Numbered from the stretch's first letter, positions 1-11,531 are shown. The stretch: 64,000 bases of DNA from Bifidobacterium pluvialisilvae (GCF_019331695.1 NZ_JAHBBI010000004.1:1-64000); one strand, 5' to 3'. Numbers and translations: made by a program. Notes: generated by a model from the sequence alone, not told the origin.

Positions 1-371
1 AAGCCAACCCGAAAAGTCAAGCACCCCGCCGGATTAACACCCAAAACGTTAATCACACCCCGACACGCAAGACCGGAGAACACCTCACCACGGATTTAAG
101 ACCCACGTTTTGACCCTTAACCCCTATAATCGGTATCTTCCCATGCTTATGGGGCGAAAACGTCATTCGTGCCGGCCGGTTCCCATCCCATGAATAAGCG
201 GGGACGGAGGTACGCCGTTGTCCGCCCGTCTCCTTGGTCTACGATAGTCCATGCCCCGCCTGATTGCTATCATCAGGCATGTCGCGTGTAACGTTCGACG
301 CGACCGGGCGGCATGCCCTCCGACAGAGTGGGGCATGCATGCCTGCAGCAGGAGAGAATCGTAGGGAAGCC
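1..371. other. Non-coding region upstream of the CapA-like gene
   Basis: No convincing gene is seen here. A short inverted repeat (gattaac at 32-38, gttaatc at 48-54) and a consensus-like TATAAT at 125-130 are visible. A TTGACC at 110-115 is only 9 nt from the TATAAT, too close to act as its -35 box, so a promoter here is weakly supported. If used, it would give a 5' UTR of about 235 nt for the CapA-like gene. Confidence 0.35.
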
Positions 372-1712
372 ATGCGTCATAGGGGAGAGTCCGGTCACCA
401 TGTTGCCGGGGGTGGAATCGCGCCAAGGAGACCGATCATCGCAATCGTCGTCTGTCTCGTCGTCATCGTGGCCGTGGCCGGCGTGGTCTGGGCCATGCGG
501 ATGCATGCCGAGGAAGGTCGGAACGCCGGACCGCAGGTGATCGCCGCCGATATCGACCGCACGACCGCGGTGCCGAAGCCCGTCGTCGAGCATCACGGCA
601 ATTCGCCGGACTGCCCGGACACCGACTGCATCTCGCTGATGGTCAATGGCGACCTGTTGTTCCATCCGCATCTGTGGGAGCATTTCCAAGGAGCGAACAC
701 CGCCGCCAAGGACGGCTCCGCATTCGACTTCGTGCCCCTGCTGCAACCCATGCAGCGGTATATGAAGGCGTCCGACATCTCCGTATGCGAATTCGAGACC
801 CCGATTGCTCCCCGGGGCGGCCCCTACACCGGATACCCCGTCTTCGCGATTCCGCCCGAAGTGGCGGATGCGGCCGCCAAGGTCGGATTCCAGGCATGCA
901 CCCACGCCACCAACCATTCATGGGATCAGGGCGCAGCCGGCGTGAACCGCCTGTGGGACACGCTCGCCGGACTCGGCGTCCAACAAACCGGCTCCTACAA
1001 GACCGAAGCCGACTCCAAGAAGCCGCTCGTCATCGAATCACCCACCGGCGGCGGCAAACTCGGCCTCGTCACGGGCACCGTCTCGCTCAACGGCTTCGAG
1101 GCCGACACCGAATGGCGCGTCGACAGGCTGCGCGAGGCCAGTGACCCGCATCACCGGTCTGATATCGACAAAGCCGTCGCCAAAGCCAAGGCCGCCCGTC
1201 AGCAAGGCGCCGACGTCGTGGCCATAGCCATGCATTCCGTACAGGAATACATCGACGACGCCGACGACTGGCAGGTAAGCGAGGCCCACGAGCTCGCCGA
1301 CACGGGCGCGTTCGACGTGATCTACGGCGCCGGATGCCATTGCGTGCAGCCCATCGAGAAATACAAGAACACGTGGATCATCTACGGCACCGGCAACGCC
1401 GTCACCACCGACGCCCCCGCCGAACGCATCGTCAACAACCAGGGCATGACCGCCCGCATCCAGTTCGCCGGCAGAAAAGGAGAGGAAGGGTCGTGGCGCG
1501 TCAGCCGCATCGACTGGCTGCCCACCGCCAACCGCCGCGGCGCCGACTACCGATGGTGCCCCATATCGGCCGACCATCCGGACGGCACCTGCTGGTCCAC
1601 CGAACAGGACGCCCAGGTACGACAGCGCATCCATGACGTGATCTACAAGCGCGGCGCCGACCCCAACGTCGTGCATGAATGGCTCATCACCAAGGAGGGC
1701 TCCGCCAAATAG
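372..1712 (+). CDS. CapA-like (PGA_cap family) membrane-anchored protein
   Basis: This is a calcineurin-like/CapA-fold protein of about 446 aa, of the family named after poly-gamma-glutamate capsule protein CapA. From the chosen ATG at 372 (GTAGGGA upstream) it has a short basic N-terminus, one hydrophobic segment (IIAIVVCLVVIVAVAGVVWA, about residues 21-40) and an extracytoplasmic domain. Family motifs are recognisable but divergent: NGDLLFHP, EFETP, TNHSWDQG, a MHSVQEY stretch where HWGxEY is usual, and GCHCVQPIEKY where GxHPHxxQ is usual. The key histidines and the NH-D signature remain. The frame is open to 264, but starts before 372 would place extra residues ahead of the membrane anchor. 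There is no cap/pgs operon beside it. A wall- or polymer-linked metallophosphatase-like role is inference. Confidence 0.8.
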   Translation: MRHRGESGHHVAGGGIAPRRPIIAIVVCLVVIVAVAGVVWAMRMHAEEGRNAGPQVIAADIDRTTAVPKPVVEHHGNSPDCPDTDCISLMVNGDLLFHPHLWEHFQGANTAAKDGSAFDFVPLLQPMQRYMKASDISVCEFETPIAPRGGPYTGYPVFAIPPEVADAAAKVGFQACTHATNHSWDQGAAGVNRLWDTLAGLGVQQTGSYKTEADSKKPLVIESPTGGGKLGLVTGTVSLNGFEADTEWRVDRLREASDPHHRSDIDKAVAKAKAARQQGADVVAIAMHSVQEYIDDADDWQVSEAHELADTGAFDVIYGAGCHCVQPIEKYKNTWIIYGTGNAVTTDAPAERIVNNQGMTARIQFAGRKGEEGSWRVSRIDWLPTANRRGADYRWCPISADHPDGTCWSTEQDAQVRQRIHDVIYKRGADPNVVHEWLITKEGSAK

Positions 1713-1797
1713 ACCGACCGGAAACGAGCGTCACGAAGGGAAGTAGACTGGCGGAGGACAATCGTCGCCGGACGTCCAAGCGAGCAAGGAGCAACCG

Positions 1798-2805
1798 ATG
1801 GTCATCGAAATCGACATGGAACGCACCGAACTGCCGCTGGCGGTGATCCCCAGCTGCTTCCCCTCCATGGTCGAGCCGTTCCGACGCCGCCTCGACGCCT
1901 TCTCCGGCCTCGCCCGCGTACGCATGTACACCGACATGCCCGCCGACGCCGACGGCAGGGCCGACGACGCCGAACTCGTACGACGCATGGAACCCGCCAC
2001 CGTGGCCCTGACCACCGGCGTCCACTTCTCCGACGCCATGCTCGCCCAACTTGCCCCGACCACGCGTTGCATCACCTTCGGCGGCACCGGCGTCGCCAAC
2101 TTCGTCGACGTCGACGAGGCGCGCCGTCTCGGCATCCGCGTCTGCAACGCCGTCCACTACGGCGACAACGCGGTGGCCGAACACGCCATCGCGCTCCTGT
2201 TCGAGATCACCCACCGCGCCGGCACGCTCAACGCCCGCATGCACACGGAGCCATGGCCGGGCGAGGACATCACCGAGATCGGCGGCATGACCATGGGACT
2301 CGTCGGATTCGGCGGCATCGGACACCGCGTGGCCGAACTCGCCCACGGACTGGGTATGAACCTGCTCGTCTGGGCGCGCCACCCCGACCGGGACGCCTAC
2401 GAACGACTCGGCATCCAAGCCGCCCCCACCATCGACGACGTATTCGCGGACGCCGACGTCGTCAGCCTCCATCTCGCTCTCAACGACGCCACACGTGGCA
2501 TCATCGGGCCGGAACGGCTCGACCTGCTCAAGCCGGGGGCGATCCTCATCAACACCGCCCGCGCGGAACTCATCCGTCCCGGCGCGCTCGAGGACCGCCT
2601 GCGACGCGGAGACATCCACGCCGGACTCGACGTCTTCGCGCCCGAACCACTGCCCGCCGACGACCCGCTGCGCGACCTCGACAACGTCATACTCACCCCG
2701 CACGTCGCCTGGCGCTCCGACCGGGCGCTCGCCGGCATTGTCGACCAATGCGTCACCGCGGCCACGTCGTATCTGACCGGCGGGTCATACAACGTCGTCG
2801 CCTGA
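1798..2805 (+). CDS. D-2-hydroxyacid dehydrogenase, NAD-binding family
   Basis: This is a 335-aa cytosolic oxidoreductase of the D-isomer-specific 2-hydroxyacid dehydrogenase family, which interconverts 2-keto acids and D-2-hydroxy acids with NAD(P)H. The Rossmann motif GFGGIG lies near residue 165. The catalytic triad is visible as Arg in NTARAEL, Glu in APEPLP and His in LTPHVAW. The start at 1798 follows AAGGAG with good spacing. The substrate cannot be read from sequence: phosphoglycerate dehydrogenase, glyoxylate/hydroxypyruvate reductase or D-lactate-type activity are all possible. The length fits a single-domain pair without the ACT domain of SerA, which argues against SerA. Confidence 0.88.
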   Translation: MVIEIDMERTELPLAVIPSCFPSMVEPFRRRLDAFSGLARVRMYTDMPADADGRADDAELVRRMEPATVALTTGVHFSDAMLAQLAPTTRCITFGGTGVANFVDVDEARRLGIRVCNAVHYGDNAVAEHAIALLFEITHRAGTLNARMHTEPWPGEDITEIGGMTMGLVGFGGIGHRVAELAHGLGMNLLVWARHPDRDAYERLGIQAAPTIDDVFADADVVSLHLALNDATRGIIGPERLDLLKPGAILINTARAELIRPGALEDRLRRGDIHAGLDVFAPEPLPADDPLRDLDNVILTPHVAWRSDRALAGIVDQCVTAATSYLTGGSYNVVA

Positions 2806-2850
2806 CCTTCCGCCGACCGACACCGCGCCCGCACACCACGAAAGACCATC

Positions 2851-3498
2851 ATGCGCACCATTCTGAACACGCCGGACGCGCCCGCCCACGACAGCCTCGT
2901 CGAAAAGAAGTCCGAATTCATCGGCGACGCCTGCCACATCGACTCCCAGGACGACGCCATGGCGTTCGTGGAGCTCATCCGCGAACAGCATCCCAAGGCC
3001 AGGCACGTGGCCTTCGCCGCGGTATGGGGCGGCTCCGACGGCCAGCTCGGCGAACGCATGAGCGACGACGGCGAACCGTCCGGAACCGCCGGCAAGCCCA
3101 TCCTCGACGTGCTGCGCCAGTCCGGCCTCACCGACTGCGTGGTATGCGTCACCCGGTACTTCGGCGGCATCCTGCTCGGCTCCGGAGGCCTGATCCGCGC
3201 CTACTCATCGGCCGCATCCCTGGCCGTCAAGGCGGCCAAGGGCGCGAACATCGTGCCATGCCGACGCTACGGCACGACCATCGGCTACCCGCAGCTCACC
3301 ATGATGCGGCAGCTCGTGTCCCGGGCCGGGGGAACGGTCGAGAACGAGGACTTCACCGACCGCGTCGCCATGACCATCGCCATCCCCGCCGACGCGGCCT
3401 CCACATTCGAGACGCGCGTTCGGGAGACGTTCAACGCCGCGGTGGCGCTGGACCCCTGCGGCACGCTGAACAGTCCCGTCGCCGATCAGGCCGGTTAA
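2851..3498 (+). CDS. IMPACT/YigZ family protein
   Basis: This is a 215-aa member of the YigZ/IMPACT (UPF0029) family. The family signature RYFGGILLGSGGLIRAY is present about half way along, and the N-terminal region carries the EKKSEFIGDA stretch typical of YigZ. The C-terminal third matches the small alpha/beta domain (DUF1949-like) of bacterial members. Eukaryotic IMPACT acts on GCN1/GCN2 translational control; the bacterial function is not settled. It lies 45 nt after the dehydrogenase. Its stop codon TAA forms part of a putative -10 element for the next gene. Confidence 0.85.
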   Translation: MRTILNTPDAPAHDSLVEKKSEFIGDACHIDSQDDAMAFVELIREQHPKARHVAFAAVWGGSDGQLGERMSDDGEPSGTAGKPILDVLRQSGLTDCVVCVTRYFGGILLGSGGLIRAYSSAASLAVKAAKGANIVPCRRYGTTIGYPQLTMMRQLVSRAGGTVENEDFTDRVAMTIAIPADAASTFETRVRETFNAAVALDPCGTLNSPVADQAG

Positions 3499-3507
3499 GC
3501 TGAGCGT
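3496..3507 (+). promoter_or_regulatory. Possible leaderless -10 element (TTAAGCT) for the LRV/HEAT-like gene
   Basis: TAAGCT at 3496-3501 is followed by exactly 6 nt and then the ATG at 3508. This geometry would place the transcription start on or next to the start codon. The same motif and spacing are found before malQ. No clear -35 box is visible. Confidence 0.35.
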
Positions 3508-4185
3508 ATGACCGAACACGACGAAACCGCGGCAGAGCCCACCGACGCCGCCGAAAACGGCGCCAACGCCGAACCCGCCGAACCCATCGACCATGAGCCG
3601 CTTACCGTGACCTACGAACGGCTGCGCCACTCCGAGGACCCGCAGGAACTGGGGGAGTTCGCCCGCCGTCCGCTGCCCGACCGCAACGACGCCGCGGCGT
3701 TCTCCCGAGCCACCGCACTGCTGGAGGCCGTGGCGGGCAACCACCACACCGCCCTCGAGGACCGCATCTACCTTGCGCAGACCATGCCGTTCCCGAACGT
3801 GCTCGTCAAACTCAGCGAGGATCCCGAATCGGCGGTGCGCAAGGCCGTCGCCGAAAACACCAACGACAAGAACTGGCTCGTCGGGCGGCTCACCAAGGAC
3901 GATGACGACGACGTGCGCGCGGCGGCGCTCGCCAACCCGAAGACGTCGTGGAAAATGCGCATGGAGGGGGCCGAGGACGACCGCAACGGCGCCGACGTGC
4001 TCGAACGGCTGTCGCATTTCGGCGTGGACGACGACAAGCCCGGCCCCGACGTGCTGACCGCCATGATCCGCCGGGCCGTCGCGTTGAACCCGAACACCGG
4101 CGAGGAGACCCTCACGCGTCTGGCCGACGACCCGGACATCCAGGTCCGTCACGCCGTGGAGCGCCGCCGGGGAACCCGGTCGTAG
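3508..4185 (+). CDS. HEAT/LRV-type repeat protein of unknown function
   Basis: This 225-aa soluble protein has a disordered acidic, Ala-rich N-terminus (about 35 residues) followed by helical repeats. The repeat signatures are NVLVKLSEDPESAVRKAVAE, then WLVGRLTKDDDDDVRAAALA, and near the C-terminus LTRLADDPDIQVRHAVERRR. This fits leucine-rich-repeat-variant/HEAT-like scaffolds that bind proteins or nucleic acid. No catalytic motif is seen. It starts 9 nt after the YigZ-family stop and may be leaderless. Similar Bifidobacterium proteins are generally called hypothetical, and no function is proposed here. Confidence 0.7.
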   Translation: MTEHDETAAEPTDAAENGANAEPAEPIDHEPLTVTYERLRHSEDPQELGEFARRPLPDRNDAAAFSRATALLEAVAGNHHTALEDRIYLAQTMPFPNVLVKLSEDPESAVRKAVAENTNDKNWLVGRLTKDDDDDVRAAALANPKTSWKMRMEGAEDDRNGADVLERLSHFGVDDDKPGPDVLTAMIRRAVALNPNTGEETLTRLADDPDIQVRHAVERRRGTRS

Positions 4186-4261
4186 GAGGGGCGACGCCGT
4201 TGTGGAGCCGGGGCGGCGCAACTTTTTCGTATCCGGCAGGTTAACTTGGGTATGTCAAACG

Positions 4262-4295
4262 TTGCAGGTGCCGATTTCGGGGTTAAGCTGGTCGT
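4262..4295 (+). promoter_or_regulatory. Candidate promoter for malQ, probably leaderless
   Basis: TTGCAG at 4262-4267, a 16-nt spacer and TAAGCT at 4284-4289 form a plausible sigma-70-type promoter. Six nt separate the -10 from the ATG at 4296 and no Shine-Dalgarno sequence is visible, which fits a leaderless mRNA of the kind common in Actinobacteria. Confidence 0.45.
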
Positions 4296-6467
4296 ATGGA
4301 AGAACTGCGAGAAGAATCCGCCGAGCGACTCTCCCGGCCACTGATTCGCCTGGCGAAGGCGAAGGGTGTCGCCACGTATTACGTGGGGCAGCAGGATGAG
4401 TACGTTGAGATCGACGATGACGTCCTTGTCAACGTGCTGCACAGCCTCGGCGTCGATGCATCGACCGACGACGCCATCGCCGAGGCGCTGGCGCAGACCG
4501 AACGCGACCGTTACAGCCGGCTGATTCCGCCGACCATCCTGCACATCGCCGGACAGGAAAGCCGCGTGCGCGTCAACCATGGCGTCACCGACATCCCCTC
4601 GGCGCGCCTGATGCTGGAGAACGGCACGGAATACGGCACGCTGGAAGGCGACGCCGGCGACGGCGCGATGGCCAAGGCCGTCAATGGCCGATTCGTCGTC
4701 AACTCGTCCATCGTGATTCCCGCCGACGTGCCGCTCGGCTACCACACGCTGACCGTCACCGTGGGCACGCACAGCGATTCCGCCACGCTGATCTGCGCGC
4801 CCGACAAGATCGAACTGCTCGACCCCATGAAGGACGGCCATCTGTGGGGTTGGATGGCGCAGTTCTACTCCATCCGTTCCTCGAACTCGTGGGGCGTCGG
4901 CGACTTCAACGACCTGAAGAACATGCTGCGCGACTCCAAGCAGAAGACCGACGCGGACTTCATCCTCATCAACCCCGTGCACGCCGGCGAGCCGTGCACG
5001 CCGCTGACCCCCTCGCCGTATCTCCCCATCTCGCGCCGGTTCGTCAACTTCACGTACATCAACCCCGAAAGCGTTCCCGAGTATTCGGAGCTGTCCGAAG
5101 AGGCGCAGGCGAACATCAGGCAGCTGCACGCCGCCGTCGAGGCGTTGAACGACGACCCCGACAAGATCGACCGCGACGCCATGTGGGCGGCCAAGATGCC
5201 GGCCCTGTGGGCGCTGTTCAAGGCACCCCGCACCGCGGGGCGTCAGAAGGAGTTCGAGGTATTCAAGGCCCTCGCCGGCGACGACCTCGAGGGCTACGCC
5301 ACCTGGTGCCTCGCCTATGACAAGTGGGGTGCGCCCACCGACGCCGCCGACTCATGGGTGAAGACCACCACGCGCGATTCGGACGAGATCGCACGACTGC
5401 GCGGACAGTACCCCGACACACTCGAGTTCTACCGCTGGCTGGAATGGATCGCCGACGAGCAGCTCGCCGACGCCCAGCAGACCGCCTATGATGCGGGCAT
5501 GCGCATCGGCATCATGGCCGATATGGCCGTGGGCGTGCATCCCTACGGCTCCGACGTGTGGTGGAACCCCGAACGGTTCGCCTACGGCGCCACCGTCGGC
5601 GCGCCGCCGGACTTCTACAACCAGCAGGGCCAGAACTGGAGCCAGCCCCCGCTGAACCCCGAATACCTCGCCAGGACCGGATACAAGGCGTACCGCGACA
5701 TCGTCGCCGGCATGTTCGCCCACGCCGGCGGCGTGCGCATCGACCATGCGATCGGCCTGTTCCGCCTGTGGTGGATTCCCGAAGGCCGCAGCGCCAAGGA
5801 AGGCACCTACGTGTACTACGACTCCGCCGTGATGCTCGGCATCCTGGCGCTCGAGGCCACGCGCGCCCATGGCGTGGTCGTGGGCGAGGACCTCGGCGTC
5901 GTGCCGGACTACATGGCCAAGTCGCTGGCCGCCCACGGTCTGCTCGGCTGCGCCATCGAATGGTTCGAACAGCGTGACGGCAAGTTCCGCAGGCCGCAGG
6001 ACTGGCGTCCGCTCACGCTCGCCTCCGTCACCACGCACGATATCCCGCCCACCGCCGGATACCTGCGCTACGAGCACGTGAAGCTGCGCAGCAGGCTGCA
6101 TCTGCTCACCGGCAGCGAGGAGGAGTTCATGGCCGACGCCAAGCGCGAGCACGACGCGCTGCTCTCCATGCTGGCCGACGGCGGATGGATCCAGCGGGAA
6201 TGGCTTGACGACGAGGAGGCCCACGAGCAGGACCTCATCGAAGGCATGCACCGTGCGTTGTGCGCGTCGCCGTCGAAGCTGCTGTGCGCCACCATCACCG
6301 ACGGCGTGGGGGAGCGTCGCACGCAGAACCAGCCCGGCACGAACAACGAATACCCGAACTGGCGTATCCCGCTGGCCGACGGCGACGGCAACTCCGTTTC
6401 GCTCGACGGGCTGTTCGACAATCCCCGCGTGCAGTCCCTCGCCGCCGTCATGCGCGGCGAGAAGTAG
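4296..6467 (+). CDS. malQ: 4-alpha-glucanotransferase (amylomaltase, GH77)
   Basis: This 723-aa cytosolic enzyme transfers alpha-1,4-glucan segments between maltodextrins, releasing glucose, in maltose and glycogen breakdown. The N-terminal ~150 residues form the beta-sandwich-like extension of actinobacterial and proteobacterial MalQ. The GH77 catalytic barrel follows, with the nucleophile Asp in GVRIDHAIGLFR, the acid/base Glu in VVVGEDLGVVP and the third Asp in SVTTHDIPPTAGY. The length fits the long MalQ form. It stands alone behind a probable leaderless promoter and ends at a strong terminator. Together with glgX at 8.6-11.3 kb it marks active alpha-glucan turnover. Confidence 0.95.
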   Translation: MEELREESAERLSRPLIRLAKAKGVATYYVGQQDEYVEIDDDVLVNVLHSLGVDASTDDAIAEALAQTERDRYSRLIPPTILHIAGQESRVRVNHGVTDIPSARLMLENGTEYGTLEGDAGDGAMAKAVNGRFVVNSSIVIPADVPLGYHTLTVTVGTHSDSATLICAPDKIELLDPMKDGHLWGWMAQFYSIRSSNSWGVGDFNDLKNMLRDSKQKTDADFILINPVHAGEPCTPLTPSPYLPISRRFVNFTYINPESVPEYSELSEEAQANIRQLHAAVEALNDDPDKIDRDAMWAAKMPALWALFKAPRTAGRQKEFEVFKALAGDDLEGYATWCLAYDKWGAPTDAADSWVKTTTRDSDEIARLRGQYPDTLEFYRWLEWIADEQLADAQQTAYDAGMRIGIMADMAVGVHPYGSDVWWNPERFAYGATVGAPPDFYNQQGQNWSQPPLNPEYLARTGYKAYRDIVAGMFAHAGGVRIDHAIGLFRLWWIPEGRSAKEGTYVYYDSAVMLGILALEATRAHGVVVGEDLGVVPDYMAKSLAAHGLLGCAIEWFEQRDGKFRRPQDWRPLTLASVTTHDIPPTAGYLRYEHVKLRSRLHLLTGSEEEFMADAKREHDALLSMLADGGWIQREWLDDEEAHEQDLIEGMHRALCASPSKLLCATITDGVGERRTQNQPGTNNEYPNWRIPLADGDGNSVSLDGLFDNPRVQSLAAVMRGEK

Positions 6468-6518
6468 GAGGCCGTCCCGCCGCGTCGCTCGCATTGTCCG
6501 TGTCGGTCGTAACGTCGA

Positions 6519-6555
6519 GGCTCCCCCTGTGGAAAACAGGGGGAGCCGTTCGTTA
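6519..6555 (+). terminator. Rho-independent terminator after malQ
   Basis: A perfect 12-bp stem (GGCTCCCCCTGT at 6519-6530, its complement at 6536-6547) with a 5-nt loop is followed by a T-containing run. Confidence 0.75.
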
Positions 6556-6626
6556 TATGACGGACCACGAGGCATCGGAATCGTGTATGAAACGCCGTCC
6601 AAGATCGGTGCGGACGGCTACCATCG

Positions 6627-7097
6627 ATGGCGATGACAGTCAGGAAACCGCAACGGAGGAGCAGGGCTAAGCGTCCGGAGAAATACGAACGCGGCACACG
6701 AAGCTATACGATGTCGCACATCCGAGGCAAGGATACGTCCATCGAGGTGCTTACGCGCAGCTACCTGTTCCGCCGTGGTCTGCGATTCCGCAAGAACGAC
6801 AGACGATATCCCGGTCATCCGGATATCGTCCTGCCGAAATGGCATGTCGTCGTATTCGTCAACGGTTGTTTCTGGCATATGCATGAAGGCTGTTCCAAGC
6901 ATTCGATGCCGAAATCGAATGTGGAATTCTGGACGGCCAAACTCACCCGCAACCGCGATCGAGACCGTCGTCAATGCGCCGAACTCGAGGCCATGGGCTG
7001 GCACGTCATCACCGTATGGGAGTGCGAGCTCGACAAGGCGCATCGCGAGGAGCGGCTCGCCCGGCTTTACGACGAAATCACCGGCGTGTCGCATTGA
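6627..7097 (+). CDS. vsr: Very short patch repair (Vsr) endonuclease
   Basis: This 156-aa protein of the Vsr family nicks DNA 5' of the T in T:G mismatches created by deamination of 5-methylcytosine. Hallmarks are MSHIRGKDTSIE near the N-terminus, the catalytic Asp in GHPDIVLP, and the zinc/active-site segment GCFWHMHEGC followed by KLTRNRDRD. Family members are usually encoded beside a Dcm-type cytosine methyltransferase, but none is present in the window, so it is an orphan here. ATG 6627 is used; ATG 6633 is nearly equivalent, and neither has a clear Shine-Dalgarno sequence. Confidence 0.9.
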   Translation: MAMTVRKPQRRSRAKRPEKYERGTRSYTMSHIRGKDTSIEVLTRSYLFRRGLRFRKNDRRYPGHPDIVLPKWHVVVFVNGCFWHMHEGCSKHSMPKSNVEFWTAKLTRNRDRDRRQCAELEAMGWHVITVWECELDKAHREERLARLYDEITGVSH

Positions 7098-7107
7098 CCT
7101 CGACGTT

Positions 7108-7135
7108 TTGACGAACGAATAAAAAGCGGTACACT
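7108..7135 (+). promoter_or_regulatory. Promoter of the rplM-rpsI operon
   Basis: TTGACG at 7108-7113, a 16-nt spacer and TACACT at 7130-7135 give a good sigma-70-type promoter. The inferred transcript has a leader of about 140 nt before rplM, which could carry regulatory structure. Confidence 0.6.
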
Positions 7136-7281
7136 AGTGGATTGTTGTGTTTCCCAGGGGTCCTTCAAAGCGCTGTCCCACTCGCCAATAGGACTTTCAG
7201 GGAGCCCACGGATAATGCGGCAAGAGAGGACCTAACCAATCCGCGATTGCCCGGAACACAATAGTAAAGAAAAGGTATATC

Positions 7282-7731
7282 GTGAAAACTTTCACACCGA
7301 AGCCTAACGATCTGACCCACGAGTGGTACGTCATCGACGCCACCGATGTGGTTCTCGGCCGTCTTGCGACCACCGCCGCCAACCTGCTGCGCGGCAAGAA
7401 CAAGCCGACGTTCGCCCCTCACGCCGATGGTGGCAACCATGTCATCATCATCAACGCTGAGAAGATCGCCCTGTCCGGCAACAAGCTGGGCAAGAACCTG
7501 TACATGCACTCCGGCTTCCCGGGTGGTCTGCGCGCCGACAGCTACGGCGAGCTGCTCGAGAAGAACCCCGAGCGTATGATCAAGGCCGCCGTCAAGGGCA
7601 TGCTGCCGAAGAACCGTCTGGCCAAGGTCCAGCTGGGTCGTCTGCGCATCTTCAAGGGTGCCGAGCACCCGCACACCCCTCAGAAGCCCGTTGAGTACGA
7701 GATCAAGCAGATCTCCCAGCAGGCTAAGTGA
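7282..7731 (+). CDS. rplM: 50S ribosomal protein L13
   Basis: L13 (149 aa) is an early-assembly 23S rRNA-binding protein of the large subunit. The sequence has the family hallmarks [16 protein letters not shown] at the N-terminus, the [22 protein letters not shown] region, [13 protein letters not shown] and the C-terminal [11 protein letters not shown]. The start is GTG at 7282 behind a purine-rich AAAGG. It is the first gene of the rplM-rpsI pair, 26 nt from rpsI, a layout conserved across bacteria. Confidence 0.97.
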   Translation: MKTFTPKPNDLTHEWYVIDATDVVLGRLATTAANLLRGKNKPTFAPHADGGNHVIIINAEKIALSGNKLGKNLYMHSGFPGGLRADSYGELLEKNPERMIKAAVKGMLPKNRLAKVQLGRLRIFKGAEHPHTPQKPVEYEIKQISQQAK

Positions 7732-7757
7732 TCTAGGACCGAAAGGAGACACCGATT

Positions 7758-8246
7758 ATGGCTGAAAACACTAACTCCGCGGTCCAGGAGACCGAAGAGG
7801 AGCTCACGCAGTACACTTCCGAGACCAATGCCGGCGCTGGCACCGGCACCTCCGCCATCGCCCCGGGCTACGGCACCGGTCGTCGTAAGGAGGCCGTCGC
7901 CCGCGTTCGCCTGATTCCGGGTACCGGCAAGTGGACCATCAACGGTCGCACCCTGGAGGAGTTCTTCCCGGGCAAGATCCAGCAGCGTGAGGTCAACTCC
8001 CCGATCGTTCTGCTCAAGCTCGAAGGCAAGTTCGACGTGGTCGTGCTCGTCAACGGCGGCGGCACCACCGGTCAGGCCGGCGCCATCCGTCTTGGCGTCG
8101 CCCGTGCGCTGAACGCCATCGACCGCGACTCCAACCGCGCCGCCCTGAAGAAGGCCGGTATGCTGACTCGTGACGCCCGTGCGGTGGAACGCAAGAAGGC
8201 CGGTCTGCACAAGGCTCGTCGCGCCCCGCAGTACTCGAAGCGTTAA
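7758..8246 (+). CDS. rpsI: 30S ribosomal protein S9
   Basis: S9 (162 aa) has a C-terminal tail that reaches the ribosomal P site. The core begins at [15 protein letters not shown] and ends in the typical basic tail [17 protein letters not shown]. About 35 acidic, Thr/Glu-rich residues precede the core, an extension seen in Actinobacteria. A strong AAGGAGA lies upstream of the ATG. It is cotranscribed with rplM and closed by a strong terminator. Confidence 0.97.
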   Translation: MAENTNSAVQETEEELTQYTSETNAGAGTGTSAIAPGYGTGRRKEAVARVRLIPGTGKWTINGRTLEEFFPGKIQQREVNSPIVLLKLEGKFDVVVLVNGGGTTGQAGAIRLGVARALNAIDRDSNRAALKKAGMLTRDARAVERKKAGLHKARRAPQYSKR

Positions 8247-8290
8247 GTTTCGTGCATTGCCGGCAATGCGATTTGTCGCATTGCTTTGCA

Positions 8291-8326
8291 AAAAATCCCC
8301 TCGTCCATTTGGGCGAGGGGATTTTC
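8291..8326 (+). terminator. Rho-independent terminator of rplM-rpsI
   Basis: The left arm AAATCCCCTCG continues to a stem of about 14 bp, with an ATTT loop and a complementary arm ending in GGGGATTTT. The symmetric A and T tracts could let it work in both directions. Confidence 0.85.
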
Positions 8327-8334
8327 GTATGGGG

Positions 8335-8545
8335 AGAAAGATCCTTCGACTCGCTTCGCTCGCTCAGGATGACACAAACAGGTGTGCTTGCTCAGGATGG
8401 CACGAACAGGCGTGCTTGCTCAGGATGACACGAACAGGTGTGCTCGCTCAGGATGACATGGCGCTATTTCGCCATCCTGGGCGGTGCCTTGGTGCTTGTT
8501 GTGTCATCCTGAGCGGAGGCCGCAGGCCGGAGTCGAAGGATCTTC
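8335..8545. repeat. Dispersed intergenic repeat, family A (TCCTTCGACTC...CTCAGGATGAC)
   Basis: The sequence contains the sense motif GATCCTTCGACTCGCTTCGC and CTCAGGATGAC, several short tandem units (GCTCAGGATGACACGAACAG-like, about 30 bp) and the inverse motif GTCATCCTGAGCGGAGGCCG...GTCGAAGGATC at 8502-8542. The inverted motifs could fold together. The same family recurs at 45.8-46.1 and 51.4-51.6 kb. No ORF is supported. Confidence 0.75.
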
Positions 8546-8600
8546 ACGCACGGGGTCGGGGCCGCCTGTCCGGAGCGGAGTCCGTCGACGGTCTCCACCG

Positions 8601-11285
<2,685 letters not shown>

Positions 11286-11503
11286 ATGTCCACCCTACCC
11301 CGTGCGTCAGAACGCCGTCGGGCCTGTGCTGCATTGGTCCCCCGTTCCCGGGCCCGTTCCTTTGGCCAAGGGCCGTTCATAGGGGGAGTGTCCGGTTGCA
11401 TGGTTCATCCGACGCATATACCTGTCCGACAGCGAAAACATGTACTTTTTCTCCCTCTGCGCCCACTTATAAAAATACTTTTGTAAAAGTTTTCGTGTCG
11501 GTT

Positions 11504-11531
11504 TTGCGTTCTGATTCATTGGTGTTATTGT
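11504..11531 (+). promoter_or_regulatory. Candidate adhE promoter
   Basis: TTGCGT at 11504-11509, a 16-nt spacer and TATTGT at 11526-11531. The -10 is overlapped by the candidate Rex palindrome. Confidence 0.45.

Noticed and set aside
110-130. TTGACC/TATAAT as a standard promoter
   Set aside because: The two boxes are 9 nt apart instead of about 17, so only the -10-like element is noted.
2067-3503. Plus-strand Arg-rich open frame over the dehydrogenase and YigZ genes
   Set aside because: Arg/His/Pro-rich out-of-frame translation typical of GC-rich shadows, spanning two real genes.
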